Shown here: positions 1 through 10,587 of the stretch, one piece after another
How the letters are laid out: the number at the start of each line of letters is the position of its first letter
Numbering within the stretch: position 1 is the stretch's first letter
Source: Branchiibius hedensis
GTDB taxonomy: Bacteria; Actinomycetota; Actinomycetes; Actinomycetales; Dermatophilaceae
Direction of reading: 5' to 3'
Assembly (NCBI RefSeq): GCF_900108585.1
Contig: NZ_UESZ01000001.1
Span: 558,001 to 622,000, forward strand
DNA: 64,000 nucleotides
The notes under the pieces: generated by a model
Databases searched by the model: none
Seen by the model: only the letters and a program-made list of their open reading frames with translations
What the model was told of the DNA's origin: nothing
Position numbers and translations under genes: made by a program

Positions 1-259
1 CGACGTCAAGGTCGAGGACATCCAGCGCTTCGAGAAAGAGTTCCTGGACTACCTGCACTCGGCGGCCAAGCCCACGATGGACGCGATCCGCGAGAGCACC
101 AAGCTCGACGACGACGGCAAGGCGGCCTTCGAGGCGGCCATGACCGAGTTCAAGAAGCAGTTCGTCCCCAGCGACGACAAGGGTGGCGAAGGCTCGGAGC
201 AGCACGACGAGATCACGCAGGACCAGATCGACCAGGCGAAGATCGTCAAGCAGTCATGA
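1..259 (+). CDS. atpA: ATP synthase F1 subunit alpha, C-terminal end (partial)
   Basis: The window opens inside this gene; the first whole codon starts at base 2 and the stop is TGA at 257-259. The 85 visible residues are the C-terminal helical part of the alpha subunit (FEKEFLDYLHS, then a charged tail ending KIVKQS). Alpha alternates with beta in the F1 hexamer and carries the non-catalytic nucleotide sites, none of which lie in this fragment. atpG follows after 37 bp and atpD after that, the standard A-G-D order, which is the main support for the name. Confidence 0.93.
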   Translation, partial: DVKVEDIQRFEKEFLDYLHSAAKPTMDAIRESTKLDDDGKAAFEAAMTEFKKQFVPSDDKGGEGSEQHDEITQDQIDQAKIVKQS

Positions 260-296
260 GCCCCGCCCACACGGCCGATAACGGAAGGAGTCACTG

Positions 297-1214
297 ATGG
301 CCGGACAGCAACGCGTCTACCGTCAGCGGATCCGTTCGGTGCAGGCGACCAAGAAGATCACCCGCGCCATGGAGTTGATCGCTGCCAGCCGGGTCGTCAA
401 GGCCCGGCAGCGGGTCACCGAGTCCACGCCGTACGCGCTGGCTCTGACCCGGGCCTGCTCAGCGGTGGCGACGCACACCAACGAGAACCACCCGTTGACC
501 ACCGAACGGGAGAACCCCAAGCGGGCGGCGGTGCTGATCGTCACCAGCGACCGCGGCCTGGCCGGTGCCTACTCGGTCAGCGCGATCAAGAAGAGCGCCG
601 AACTGATCGAGAAGCTGACCGGCGAGGGCAAGGAAGTCCTGCCCTACCTGGTCGGCCGCAAGGGCGTCAGCTACTACCGGTTCCGTCGTCGCGAATTCGT
701 CCAGGAATGGACCGGATTCACCGATGCGCCGCCGTTCGACGTAGCACGCGAGATCGGCGAGGTTCTCACCGACCAGTTCGTCAAGGGGTCCGATGACGGT
801 GGTGTCGACGAGGTACACATCGTCTACACCCGGTTCGTCAACATGGTCACCCAGGAGCCGCAGGTCGTGCGCCTGCTGCCGCTGGAGGTCGTGAGCGCCG
901 ACGAGTTGGGCGAGGACGAGCAGCACCACGCCCCGGACGGACCGCTGCCGCTGTACGACTTCGAGCCGAGCACCGCAGAGGTCCTGGACGCGCTGCTGCC
1001 GCGGTACGTCACGGCCCGTATCTACAACGCGTTGCTGCAGTCGGCGGCCTCCGAGCTGGCGGCCCGCCAGCGCGCGATGAAGTCGGCGACCGACAACGCC
1101 GAGGATCTGATCAAGACCTACACGCGACTGGCCAACCAGGCGCGGCAGGCCGAGATCACCCAGGAGATCAGCGAGATCGTTGGCGGCGCCAGCGCCCTCG
1201 CGGATGCCAGCTGA
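297..1214 (+). CDS. atpG: ATP synthase F1 subunit gamma
   Basis: Central rotor stalk of F1, coupling proton flow through Fo to ATP synthesis by beta. The 305-residue product starts [15 protein letters not shown], then has the conserved [14 protein letters not shown] helix, and ends with the matching C-terminal helix ([34 protein letters not shown]). The two helices form the coiled coil that enters the alpha/beta hexamer. Length is normal for actinobacteria. The ATG is preceded by a strong ribosome binding site (GGAAGGAG, near 281-288). It lies between atpA and atpD in one operon. Confidence 0.97.
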   Translation: MAGQQRVYRQRIRSVQATKKITRAMELIAASRVVKARQRVTESTPYALALTRACSAVATHTNENHPLTTERENPKRAAVLIVTSDRGLAGAYSVSAIKKSAELIEKLTGEGKEVLPYLVGRKGVSYYRFRRREFVQEWTGFTDAPPFDVAREIGEVLTDQFVKGSDDGGVDEVHIVYTRFVNMVTQEPQVVRLLPLEVVSADELGEDEQHHAPDGPLPLYDFEPSTAEVLDALLPRYVTARIYNALLQSAASELAARQRAMKSATDNAEDLIKTYTRLANQARQAEITQEISEIVGGASALADAS

Positions 1215-2729
<1,515 letters not shown>

Positions 2730-2750
2730 CCCCTTCTTCAGCTTCATCCA

Positions 2751-2780
2751 GCGGCTCCTCACCTCACGGTGGGGAGCCGC
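2751..2780 (+). terminator. Hairpin terminator after atpD
   Basis: A 13-bp stem (2751-2763 with 2768-2780, one G-T wobble at 2759/2772) closes on the four-base loop TCAC. Stem ends are GCGGCTCC and GGAGCCGC. No T-run follows, as is common for actinobacterial hairpin terminators. It sits 22 bp after the atpD stop and just before the promoter of the next gene, so it probably ends the ATP synthase transcript before atpC. Confidence 0.75.
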
Positions 2781-2805
2781 CGGCGTTCCCGGTAGATTCG
2801 CGGGC

Positions 2806-3444
2806 GTGACCGACACACCGGAGAGTGCCGAGGACTTCTACGCCCGCGTCGAAGCAGCGGTGGACAGTGAGCGACGACTGCCGGTCGCGATCGAGGAGAT
2901 GCCCGGCTGGGACATCTTCCCGTTCGAGACGAACTCGTTGCGGATCAAACCGCTCGAGCCGCTGGCGGAGACCGAGCCGGCACGCCGGGGCGAGGATCCC
3001 GACGACTGTTGGTGCGCCTCGCCGCTCGATCTCAGCGACCCGGGCCTGATCTGGTACTCCGACCGCTGGAAACTCTCCTTGGCGGTCGAGGGCAGTGGGT
3101 TGCCGATCATGCTCTGGCTCAGCCCGTTGGAGCACATGGACATCAGCACGATGAAGCCCGCGTGGGCCGCGGAGTTCGGCGTACTGCTCGCGGCGATCAG
3201 CGCCCAGATCGAGGCGCTGCCGTCCGTGGGACGGGCCCAGATCGCCAAGTACGGCGACGGCGGAGCCCACCTGCACCTGCTGTTGATGGGGCGCCCGGCC
3301 CGGATGCTGCAACTGCGCGGCTCACCGCTGCTGGACTGGGAGGAGAACCTGCCCCGAGTGCCTGAAGCGGTGCTGCGGGCCAACGCCCGCCCGATCGTGG
3401 AGGAACTCGTGCTGGAGTACGGCGGCACCGGCCGGTTGGGCTGA
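2806..3444 (+). CDS. HIT-like superfamily protein (probable)
   Basis: 212 residues from a GTG start. This start is chosen because a TAGATT hexamer (2793-2798) lies 7 nt upstream, fitting a leaderless transcript; a longer in-frame extension reaches back into atpD and is unlikely. The C-terminal half holds AHLHLLLMGRP, resembling the histidine-triad segment His-x-His-x-His of nucleotide hydrolases and transferases, but the third His is Leu. The preceding MLWLSPLEHMDIS segment and the following acidic tail fit the same fold. The substrate is unknown. The family assignment is moderate; enzymatic activity is inferred only. It is convergent with the transporter gene, 7 bp apart. Confidence 0.6.
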   Translation: MTDTPESAEDFYARVEAAVDSERRLPVAIEEMPGWDIFPFETNSLRIKPLEPLAETEPARRGEDPDDCWCASPLDLSDPGLIWYSDRWKLSLAVEGSGLPIMLWLSPLEHMDISTMKPAWAAEFGVLLAAISAQIEALPSVGRAQIAKYGDGGAHLHLLLMGRPARMLQLRGSPLLDWEENLPRVPEAVLRANARPIVEELVLEYGGTGRLG

Positions 3445-3451
3445 GCGGCAG

Positions 3452-4192
3452 CTACTCGACTTCGGCGCGGGCGGCGAGCACGAAGCACGCGCCCAGGGTC
3501 ACGACGAACCCGACGACGGCGACCGGCGCGAAGCCGGAACGGAATTCGTCGCCCAGCACGATCAAACCCACGCCCGCCGGAATGATCGTCTCGACCGCGG
3601 AGGTGATCGCCGCAACGGTCGTCGCGCGGCCGCGGTCGAGGGCGAATCCGTAGGCGACCAACGCAACGGCACCGGCTGCGACGATTGCCCACAGAGCCGG
3701 TGAGGCGAGGGTGCTCCACCACGGATCGCGCACCTCCAGGACCCGTGCCGCGAGGGCCACGACGCCGAAGCCGAGTCCGGAGGTCGTGGCCAGGACGATG
3801 CAGGACCGGTTAGCAGAGCGGTCGAGCAGTCCGATGGTGAGCAGCAGTCCCAGCGCAATGCCACAGCCGAGAAGAGTCCACTCGAAGTTGCTCGACACCC
3901 TGCGGGCCTCGCCCTCGGCGGCGCTGATCGCGAGCAGGATGAGGCCGAACGCAATCGCGCCGATCGCCGCAATTTCCTTGCGGGACAGCTTGATTCCCAG
4001 CGCGGGGACCGCGAGAGCAGCCGTCACGGCCACTGCCGAGGCGACGAATGCCTGGACCAAGAACAGCGGCAACTGCTGCAGCGCCACGATCGAGGCGAGG
4101 AAGCCGACGCCGTCGACGATGAGACCGACCGCGTACAACCAGCCCGCCCGGGCGCGCTGCACCCAGGTGACGTCCGACGGCAAGGCGGACAC
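3452..4192 (-). CDS. DMT/EamA-type integral membrane transporter
   Basis: Polytopic membrane protein with about eight hydrophobic segments from GWLYAVGLIVDGVGFLASIVA to VAVVGFVVTLGACFVLAA, and the internal duplication style of drug/metabolite-type transporters. The first usual start codon in frame is GTG at 4192 (246 residues). However, the frame continues upstream without a stop and encodes a good extra membrane helix (CVVCALAYGSATVLQALAV) back to the end of gatD, with only CTG codons as candidate starts. The true N-terminus is therefore uncertain. It is last in a minus-strand group TerC-MurT-GatD-transporter; substrate unknown. Confidence 0.7.
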   Translation of the reverse strand: MSALPSDVTWVQRARAGWLYAVGLIVDGVGFLASIVALQQLPLFLVQAFVASAVAVTAALAVPALGIKLSRKEIAAIGAIAFGLILLAISAAEGEARRVSSNFEWTLLGCGIALGLLLTIGLLDRSANRSCIVLATTSGLGFGVVALAARVLEVRDPWWSTLASPALWAIVAAGAVALVAYGFALDRGRATTVAAITSAVETIIPAGVGLIVLGDEFRSGFAPVAVVGFVVTLGACFVLAARAEVE

Positions 4193-4278
4193 TCGGCGTA
4201 CGGCGAGGGCTTGCAGGACCGTCGCCGAACCGTACGCGAGCGCACAGACGACGCACGCCAGCAGCGACAGGCCGGTCC

Positions 4279-4998
4279 CTAACGCGGCAGTCTCCTGGCG
4301 ATCTCGCGGGCGCGCTCGGCGAGCGTGTCATCCAGCGGGCGCGGCGTGAAGGAACCGAAGCGGCGGGTGGCAGCCGTGGTGATCAAGTGGTCGGCGATGG
4401 CGGGGTTCTTCGGCAGCAGTGAGCCGTGCAGGTAGGAGCCGATCACTTCTCGCGAACGGGCGCCCTCGGTCTGGTCCTTCTCGTTGTTGCCCTCGCCAGC
4501 CACGACAGTGCCCAACGACTGCACCTCGGGGCCGAGAAACGTTTGGCCCGAGTGGTTTTCGTAGCCGATGATGTCGCCGAACTGCTCCGAGTGGGTCACC
4601 ACGTTGCCGATCAGCCGCGTCTCACCGGCGTGAGTCTCCAAGTCAAGGACGCCGATGCCCTTGATCGTGTGGCCGTCCTGGGTGCGGAAGAAATGCCCGA
4701 AGAGTTGGTAGAGGCCGCAGATGACCAGCATGGGTACGTCGTCGGCGGCCAGATCGCGCAACTGGCCCCCGATGCCCAGCAGGTCGTCCTGGATGACGTC
4801 CTGACCGCTGTCCTGACCGCCACCGCCGACGATCAGGTCGACATCGGTGGGGAACGGGTCGCCCTCGTTGTAACTGAGCAGCTCGACCGGCAACCCGTGC
4901 TCTTCGGCGCGGCGGGCGAGCACCAGGGTGTTGCCCCAGTCGCCGTAGATGTTCATCGCACGCGGGTACAACTGCAGGATCCGCAATGACTCACTCAT
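4279..4998 (-). CDS. gatD: Lipid II isoglutaminyl synthase, glutaminase subunit GatD
   Basis: Class I glutamine amidotransferase that supplies ammonia to MurT for amidation of the D-glutamate in the lipid II stem peptide (D-Glu to D-isoGln), at the cytoplasmic face of the membrane. The 239-residue protein carries the nucleophile Cys94 in VICGLYQLFG and the catalytic His191 in GSYLHGSLLP. The Cys position matches that of Staphylococcus aureus GatD (established knowledge). Its ATG overlaps the murT stop by 4 bp (ATGA, 4995-4998), which indicates translational coupling and fits a heterodimer. A transporter reading frame follows directly. Confidence 0.95.
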   Translation of the reverse strand: MSESLRILQLYPRAMNIYGDWGNTLVLARRAEEHGLPVELLSYNEGDPFPTDVDLIVGGGGQDSGQDVIQDDLLGIGGQLRDLAADDVPMLVICGLYQLFGHFFRTQDGHTIKGIGVLDLETHAGETRLIGNVVTHSEQFGDIIGYENHSGQTFLGPEVQSLGTVVAGEGNNEKDQTEGARSREVIGSYLHGSLLPKNPAIADHLITTAATRRFGSFTPRPLDDTLAERAREIARRLPR

Positions 4999-6302
4999 GA
5001 GACTCGCGCCTCCACGTAGGCGCGCTCGCCGAGCAGGTCACGGATCTGCAGCATCACGGTGTAGGTCACGAAGATCCGTTTGCGGCCTTCGGGGTGGGCG
5101 GCGAGGAAGGCGTCCAGAGCAGGCTTGCGTTCTTCCTGCACTGCTTCGAATCCGACCTGGTCGTAATGCAATCGCAGTGCCATGTCCCAGCAGCGATGGC
5201 CGCTGACCATCGCCACACCGCTGTCCCGCAGCCGTTCGAACCCGACGTCCCACAGCCAGCTGACATCGCGGCCGTCGGCGTAGTCGTCGTTGATCACGAT
5301 CATGGTGGCGACACCCGTCGGGTCGAAGGAGGCCAGGCTGAGCCGGAAACCGGCAGGGTTCTTCACCAGCACGAGTTCCACCGGTTGACCGTCGACCATG
5401 ATGGTCTCGCCCCGGCCGAACGCCGGTTTGACCGCGGCCAGCGCGCGCAGCAGGGCCGGGGTGTCCAGCCGGTCGCCGACCACGGCGCGGGTCAGCCCGA
5501 TCGCCGCAGCCGCGTTGAGGTAGTTGTGCACGCCTTCCAGTTGCAACTGGACCGTGTGCGCCTGCCCGGCGAATCCGAAGACGGCGGTGTGGTCCTCGAT
5601 GCTGACCAGACGGGTGTCGTCCGCGTCGATCGGCGGCCCGGTGGGTGCCGTCGGCAGGTCTTCAGCGGTGTCGGAATAGAGCGCGTCGTCGCTGGGGAAG
5701 AGCCGGTGCAGGGACGGGTCGGTGTCGAAGGTGCGGACCGTCGCGGTCAGGTCGGCCGCAAACGCAGGTACGCCGATGCGCGGGTCATCGCCGTTCACCA
5801 CCACCGTGTCCTGCGTGGCGGCCGCGATCTTGTGCAACAGCCTTGCGGTGTGGTCGATCTCGCCGAAGCGGTCGAGTTGGTCGCGCATGACGTTCAACAG
5901 CAGGCTGTACCGCGGCGGGACGGCGGCGATGAAGGAGATCGCGTGCGCCTCGTCCAACTCCAGCACGGCGATGTCGGCGGCGAGACGCCCACGTCGGTCG
6001 ACCTCGCCGAGCAACGATGCGACAACGCCGCGGGAGAAGTTGCTTCCGGTGCGGTTGGTGAAGACCCGCAGGCCCTGGCTCTGCAGGAGTTCGACGACGA
6101 TCTTGGTGGTCGTCGTCTTGCCGTTGGTCCCGCTGACCACCACCACGCCGTACGGCAGATCCCCGAGGGTCGCCCGCAGGAAGCCCGGATCGATCCGCTC
6201 GGCCACCAGGCCCGGCGCGGCCGAACCACCGCCGCGGCGCATGGTGGCCCAACGGGCTGCCTTGCCGACGCTGATGGCGAGGGCATGGCGCATGCCGGTC
6301 AT
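4995..6302 (-). CDS. murT: Lipid II isoglutaminyl synthase, Mur-ligase-like subunit MurT
   Basis: ATP-dependent subunit of the MurT/GatD complex. The 435 residues hold an N-terminal segment (KAARWATMRRGG), the Mur-ligase P-loop GTNGKTTTTK at 58-67, the central domain (LELDEAHAISFI, NVMRDQLDRFGE, VVNGDDP) and the DUF1727 C-terminal domain (KNPAGF, INDDYADGRDVSWLWD). The central domain lacks the four-Cys zinc ribbon known from S. aureus MurT; the only visible Cys is in HRCWD. Start ATG at 6302 lies 9 bp after the terC stop; ATG at 6293 is a possible alternative. Confidence 0.95.
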   Translation of the reverse strand: MTGMRHALAISVGKAARWATMRRGGGSAAPGLVAERIDPGFLRATLGDLPYGVVVVSGTNGKTTTTKIVVELLQSQGLRVFTNRTGSNFSRGVVASLLGEVDRRGRLAADIAVLELDEAHAISFIAAVPPRYSLLLNVMRDQLDRFGEIDHTARLLHKIAAATQDTVVVNGDDPRIGVPAFAADLTATVRTFDTDPSLHRLFPSDDALYSDTAEDLPTAPTGPPIDADDTRLVSIEDHTAVFGFAGQAHTVQLQLEGVHNYLNAAAAIGLTRAVVGDRLDTPALLRALAAVKPAFGRGETIMVDGQPVELVLVKNPAGFRLSLASFDPTGVATMIVINDDYADGRDVSWLWDVGFERLRDSGVAMVSGHRCWDMALRLHYDQVGFEAVQEERKPALDAFLAAHPEGRKRIFVTYTVMLQIRDLLGERAYVEARVS

Positions 6303-6311
6303 CCTAAGTGG

Positions 6312-7121
6312 TCACGAAGGATGCACGTCGGAGGTGGACTGCGAGGTCTCCTCGTATTTGGAGATCAGGTGCACCGGCGGCGGTCGTCGCAGCGAACGGC
6401 GTTTGGCCACGTTGCGGGCGTAGATCAGGTTCAGCGACTCCACACCGATGGCGAACGCGATCGGGCCGTAGATCAGCGGCTTGCTGATGTGATAGTCGAA
6501 GCCCTCCGCGATCAAGGTGGTCCCGATCAGCACCAGGAACGCCAGCGCCAGCATCTTGACGGTGGGGTGGGCGTTGACGAAGTCGCTGATCCGCGCGGCG
6601 ATGATCATCATCAGGCCGATCGACAAGATGACGGCGGCGATCATGATCGCGAGTTCGTCGACCATGCCGACGGCGGTGATGACCGAGTCCAACGAGAAGA
6701 CCGCGTCGATCAGCAGGATCTGGATGATCACGCGGCCGAACGTCGAGGTGACCCCCGCCGTGGCCTCCTCGTCCTCGAACTCACCTTCCAGTTTGTGGTG
6801 GATCTCACTGACCGCCTTGTAGACCAGGAAGAGGCCACCGGCGATCAGGATCAGGTCCCGACCACTGAATTCGAAGCGGCCGTCCCCGGGGGACCAGATC
6901 GGGTCGGTGAGTCCGACGATCCACGAGGCGAAGAACAGCAGGATGATGCGCATGACCATCGCCAGCGACAACCCGACGATCCGGGCGCGCTGCCGCTGGC
7001 TCTCCGGGAGCCGGCCCACCAGGATCGAGATGAAGACGACGTTGTCGATGCCGAGCACCAACTCGAGGGCGAATAGGGTCGCGAAGGCCAGCCAGGCGTC
7101 TGGGCTTGTCAGCAAGTCCAT
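6312..7121 (-). CDS. TerC family integral membrane protein
   Basis: 269 residues with the TerC family signature: an N-terminal LELVLGIDNVVFISILVGRLP segment followed by about seven membrane helices and a conserved second acidic motif LLIDAVFSLDSVITAVGMV. TerC proteins are linked to tellurite resistance and to metal (manganese) export in other bacteria; the substrate here is not shown by the sequence. The loop EIHHKLEGEFEDEEA is strongly charged. It heads the minus-strand group with murT-gatD and is divergent from atpC across 89 bp. A TAGGCA hexamer lies 6 nt before the ATG. Confidence 0.9.
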   Translation of the reverse strand: MDLLTSPDAWLAFATLFALELVLGIDNVVFISILVGRLPESQRQRARIVGLSLAMVMRIILLFFASWIVGLTDPIWSPGDGRFEFSGRDLILIAGGLFLVYKAVSEIHHKLEGEFEDEEATAGVTSTFGRVIIQILLIDAVFSLDSVITAVGMVDELAIMIAAVILSIGLMMIIAARISDFVNAHPTVKMLALAFLVLIGTTLIAEGFDYHISKPLIYGPIAFAIGVESLNLIYARNVAKRRSLRRPPPVHLISKYEETSQSTSDVHPS

Positions 7122-7165
7122 GATGTCTGCCTAACGTGCGCACAGGCGTGTCGGTTCCGCCTCTG

Positions 7166-7187
7166 ACCTGCCGGTAGACTGGCAGGT
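7166..7187 (+). promoter_or_regulatory. Probable atpC promoter with inverted repeat
   Basis: A TAGACT -10 hexamer (7175-7180) lies in the loop of a 7-bp inverted repeat, ACCTGCC (7166-7172) and GGCAGGT (7181-7187). A GAGGAG ribosome binding site (7198-7203) and the GTG start of atpC (7211) follow. No clear -35 was seen. The symmetry around the -10 could be an operator or a short 5'-end hairpin. Confidence 0.5.
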
Positions 7188-7210
7188 ACATCGATGCGAG
7201 GAGTAGCCCT

Positions 7211-7501
7211 GTGAGTATGAAGGTCGAGGTCGTCGCCGCGGACCGCGAGGTCTGGAAGGGCGAAGCGACCCAAATCTCGGCCCGCACCACCGAAGGTGAA
7301 GTGGGCATCCTGTCCGGTCACGCACCGCTGCTGGCCGTGCTGGTCGACGGTGAGGTTCGCATCGACCCCGTGGAGGGTGAGCGCGCGACGATCCACATCG
7401 ACGGCGGCTTCCTGTCGGTCGACTCCAACGTGGTGACCCTGGTTGCCGAAGAGGTGGACGCCGAGTCGCTGACCGAGCGCAGCGCCGCACCGTCCGCGTA
7501 G
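7211..7501 (+). CDS. atpC: ATP synthase F1 subunit epsilon, short form
   Basis: Rotor subunit that joins gamma to the c-ring. The 96 residues cover the beta-sandwich domain (MKVEVVAADREVWKGEA, GEVGILSGHAPLLAVL, IDGGFLSVDSNVVTLVAEE). The chain stops right after this domain, so the C-terminal helical hairpin that inhibits F1 in many bacteria is absent. GTG 7211 is preferred to ATG 7217 because the GAGGAG ribosome binding site is 7 nt before the GTG. The gene is separated from atpD by five genes, four of them on the other strand, so it needs its own promoter. DUF2550 follows after 9 bp. Confidence 0.95.
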   Translation: MSMKVEVVAADREVWKGEATQISARTTEGEVGILSGHAPLLAVLVDGEVRIDPVEGERATIHIDGGFLSVDSNVVTLVAEEVDAESLTERSAAPSA

Positions 7502-7510
7502 CTCTGGCGC

Positions 7511-7942
7511 GTGACTCACGACCTGCTGATCTCGGCTGAGGTCGCGTTCGGGCTGGTCCTGCTGGTCGTCCTGGTGACGATTGCCTATTTCCTGCTGCGC
7601 CGACGGATCATCGGCCGGGGAAACCCGCTGATGCTGGTGTATTTGAAGAACAGCACCCGCGCGCGCACCGGTTTCCTGGCGGTGGCACCCGATGAGGTGC
7701 AGTGGTTTCCGTTCCTGTCGCTGCGGCTGCGTCCGCGGTATCGCTGGCGGCGCGGCGATGTCACCCTGGGCACGCCCCAGCCGGTGACCGGGCAGCGGTT
7801 CGCGACGCTGGCTGAGCCACTTGCCGTCGACTGCACGGTCGGACTGGCGACCTATCGGCTCGTCCTGTCCGCATCGGACTACACAGCGCTGCGATCCTGG
7901 TCCGAATCCGCCCCTCCCGGGCTCAACGCCAACGTGGCCTGA
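7511..7942 (+). CDS. DUF2550 family membrane-anchored protein
   Basis: 143 residues: one N-terminal membrane helix (LISAEVAFGLVLLVVLVTIAY), a basic stretch (LLRRRIIGRG), then a cytoplasmic domain with SLRLRPRYRWRRGDVTLG. This matches the DUF2550 family usually found next to atpC in actinobacteria, and that neighbourhood is kept here. GTG start 9 bp after atpC. Function unknown; the basic patch could bind membrane or nucleic acid, which is inference. Confidence 0.85.
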   Translation: MTHDLLISAEVAFGLVLLVVLVTIAYFLLRRRIIGRGNPLMLVYLKNSTRARTGFLAVAPDEVQWFPFLSLRLRPRYRWRRGDVTLGTPQPVTGQRFATLAEPLAVDCTVGLATYRLVLSASDYTALRSWSESAPPGLNANVA

Positions 7943-7951
7943 GCGCGGCTC

Positions 7952-8557
7952 TCAGGGTTTGGTCTTGCGGCCACCGCCCGGTTGCCACAGCACATCCCCG
8001 CCGGCGGGCAGGTTGGCAACCCGCGCCGCCAGGAACAGCAGGTCGGACAGCCGGTTGAGGTAGCGCGCGGTCAGCGGGTTGACCCCGCCGCGTTCACCGG
8101 GCTGATCACCATAGGTCTCCAGGGCCAGCCAGGCTGACCGCTCCGCCCGCCGTGCGATCGTCCGAGCCAGATGCAGGTACGCCGACCCGGCCGTCCCGCC
8201 GGGCAGGATGAACGACCGCAGGGTCTCGACCTGCTCATTGAGCCGGTCGCAGTCGGCCTCCAGGTCATCGATCCAGGGCTGCTCGACCCGTAACGGGGGG
8301 TACGCCGGATCCGGCACGATCGGCGTACACAGATCGGCCCCCACATCGAACAGTTCGTTCTGCACGCGCAGCAGGATCGTGCGCAACGCCTCGGGCAGGT
8401 CGCCCGCCGCGAGAGCCACCCCGATCGCGCTGTTCGCCTCGTCGGTGTCGGCGTAGGCCAGCAGACGCGGGTCGTTCTTGCTGGTGCGGCTCATGTCACC
8501 GAGGGCCGTCTGCCCGTCGTCGCCGGTGCGGGTATAGATACGGCTCAGAATGACCAT
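7952..8557 (-). CDS. Cob(I)alamin adenosyltransferase, PduO type
   Basis: Transfers the adenosyl group of ATP to cob(I)alamin, making the adenosylcobalamin used by the mutase encoded at 21192. The 201-residue protein starts with the PduO signature SRIYTRTGDDGQTALGD and has the second conserved part RVQNELFDVGADLCTP followed by ILPGGTAGSAYLHLARTIARRAER. This is not the CobA-type P-loop fold. CAGGAT (8569-8564) lies 6 nt before the ATG, fitting a leaderless transcript. Convergent with the DUF2550 gene, 9 bp apart. Confidence 0.93.
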   Translation of the reverse strand: MVILSRIYTRTGDDGQTALGDMSRTSKNDPRLLAYADTDEANSAIGVALAAGDLPEALRTILLRVQNELFDVGADLCTPIVPDPAYPPLRVEQPWIDDLEADCDRLNEQVETLRSFILPGGTAGSAYLHLARTIARRAERSAWLALETYGDQPGERGGVNPLTARYLNRLSDLLFLAARVANLPAGGDVLWQPGGGRKTKP

Positions 8558-8772
8558 GCTCTGATCCTGCCACCGGCGCGCCTAAGCCCCGGTGGCGGCT
8601 GGGTGTGGCTCAATGCTGGCACCCGAATTCCCCCTGACCGCTGTGCCAAGTATCTGGCGGACCTGTCCGTCCTCCTTGGCCCATGACCGTTCCACAGTCA
8701 ACGCCCTGCGACGACACAGCCGCCGGGTAGTGGATAGGACCCAACCCACAGTTTGCTCGCCGGAGGTGTGAA

Positions 8773-9126
8773 ATGTCTGCTCGGAACCGACGTGCGGCCG
8801 ACGCAGGTTTCAGCGGCTGGTGGCAGGCGCAGGTCGAGGAGATCGTACCCGGCGTCGAGATGACGATCACCGGGCCGCTCAACGTGCACACCGTGGGTGA
8901 GGTGCGCACGGCGCTGGTCCGCTCGATCGACGGCGGGATCGGCGATTTCCTGCTGCACCTCGGCCTGGCCGATATCGGCGATGCAACGGGTCTCGGGGTG
9001 CTGGTGGGTGCCCATCACCGGGCTGAACGTGCCGGGCGGCGGCTGGTCCTGACCGCTGTGTCGCCCCGCATCGATCGGTTGTTGCGCGGATCGCGGTTGG
9101 ATCGCGTCCTCACCCGCACCGCCTGA
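8773..9126 (+). CDS. STAS domain protein (anti-sigma antagonist-like)
   Basis: 117 residues: a variable N-terminus, then one STAS domain with the core strand LLHLGLADIGDATGLGVLVGAH. In SpoIIAA-type antagonists the phosphorylated Ser sits in Asp-Ser-Ser/Thr-Gly; here the motif is Asp70-Ala71-Thr72-Gly, so the usual phospho-acceptor is Ala. A canonical GGAGGTG ribosome binding site precedes the ATG. The 215 bp between this gene and the adenosyltransferase gene show no other coding signal. Partner sigma or anti-sigma factor is not in the window. Confidence 0.85.
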   Translation: MSARNRRAADAGFSGWWQAQVEEIVPGVEMTITGPLNVHTVGEVRTALVRSIDGGIGDFLLHLGLADIGDATGLGVLVGAHHRAERAGRRLVLTAVSPRIDRLLRGSRLDRVLTRTA

Positions 9127-9147
9127 ACCGGCTGCCATGATGTCGCC

Positions 9148-10572
<1,425 letters not shown>

Positions 10573-10587
<15 letters not shown>

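Noticed and set aside
5094-7076. 660-codon plus-strand frame across murT and terC
   Set aside because: Antisense shadow of two genes with clear motifs; composition is typical of a shadow frame.
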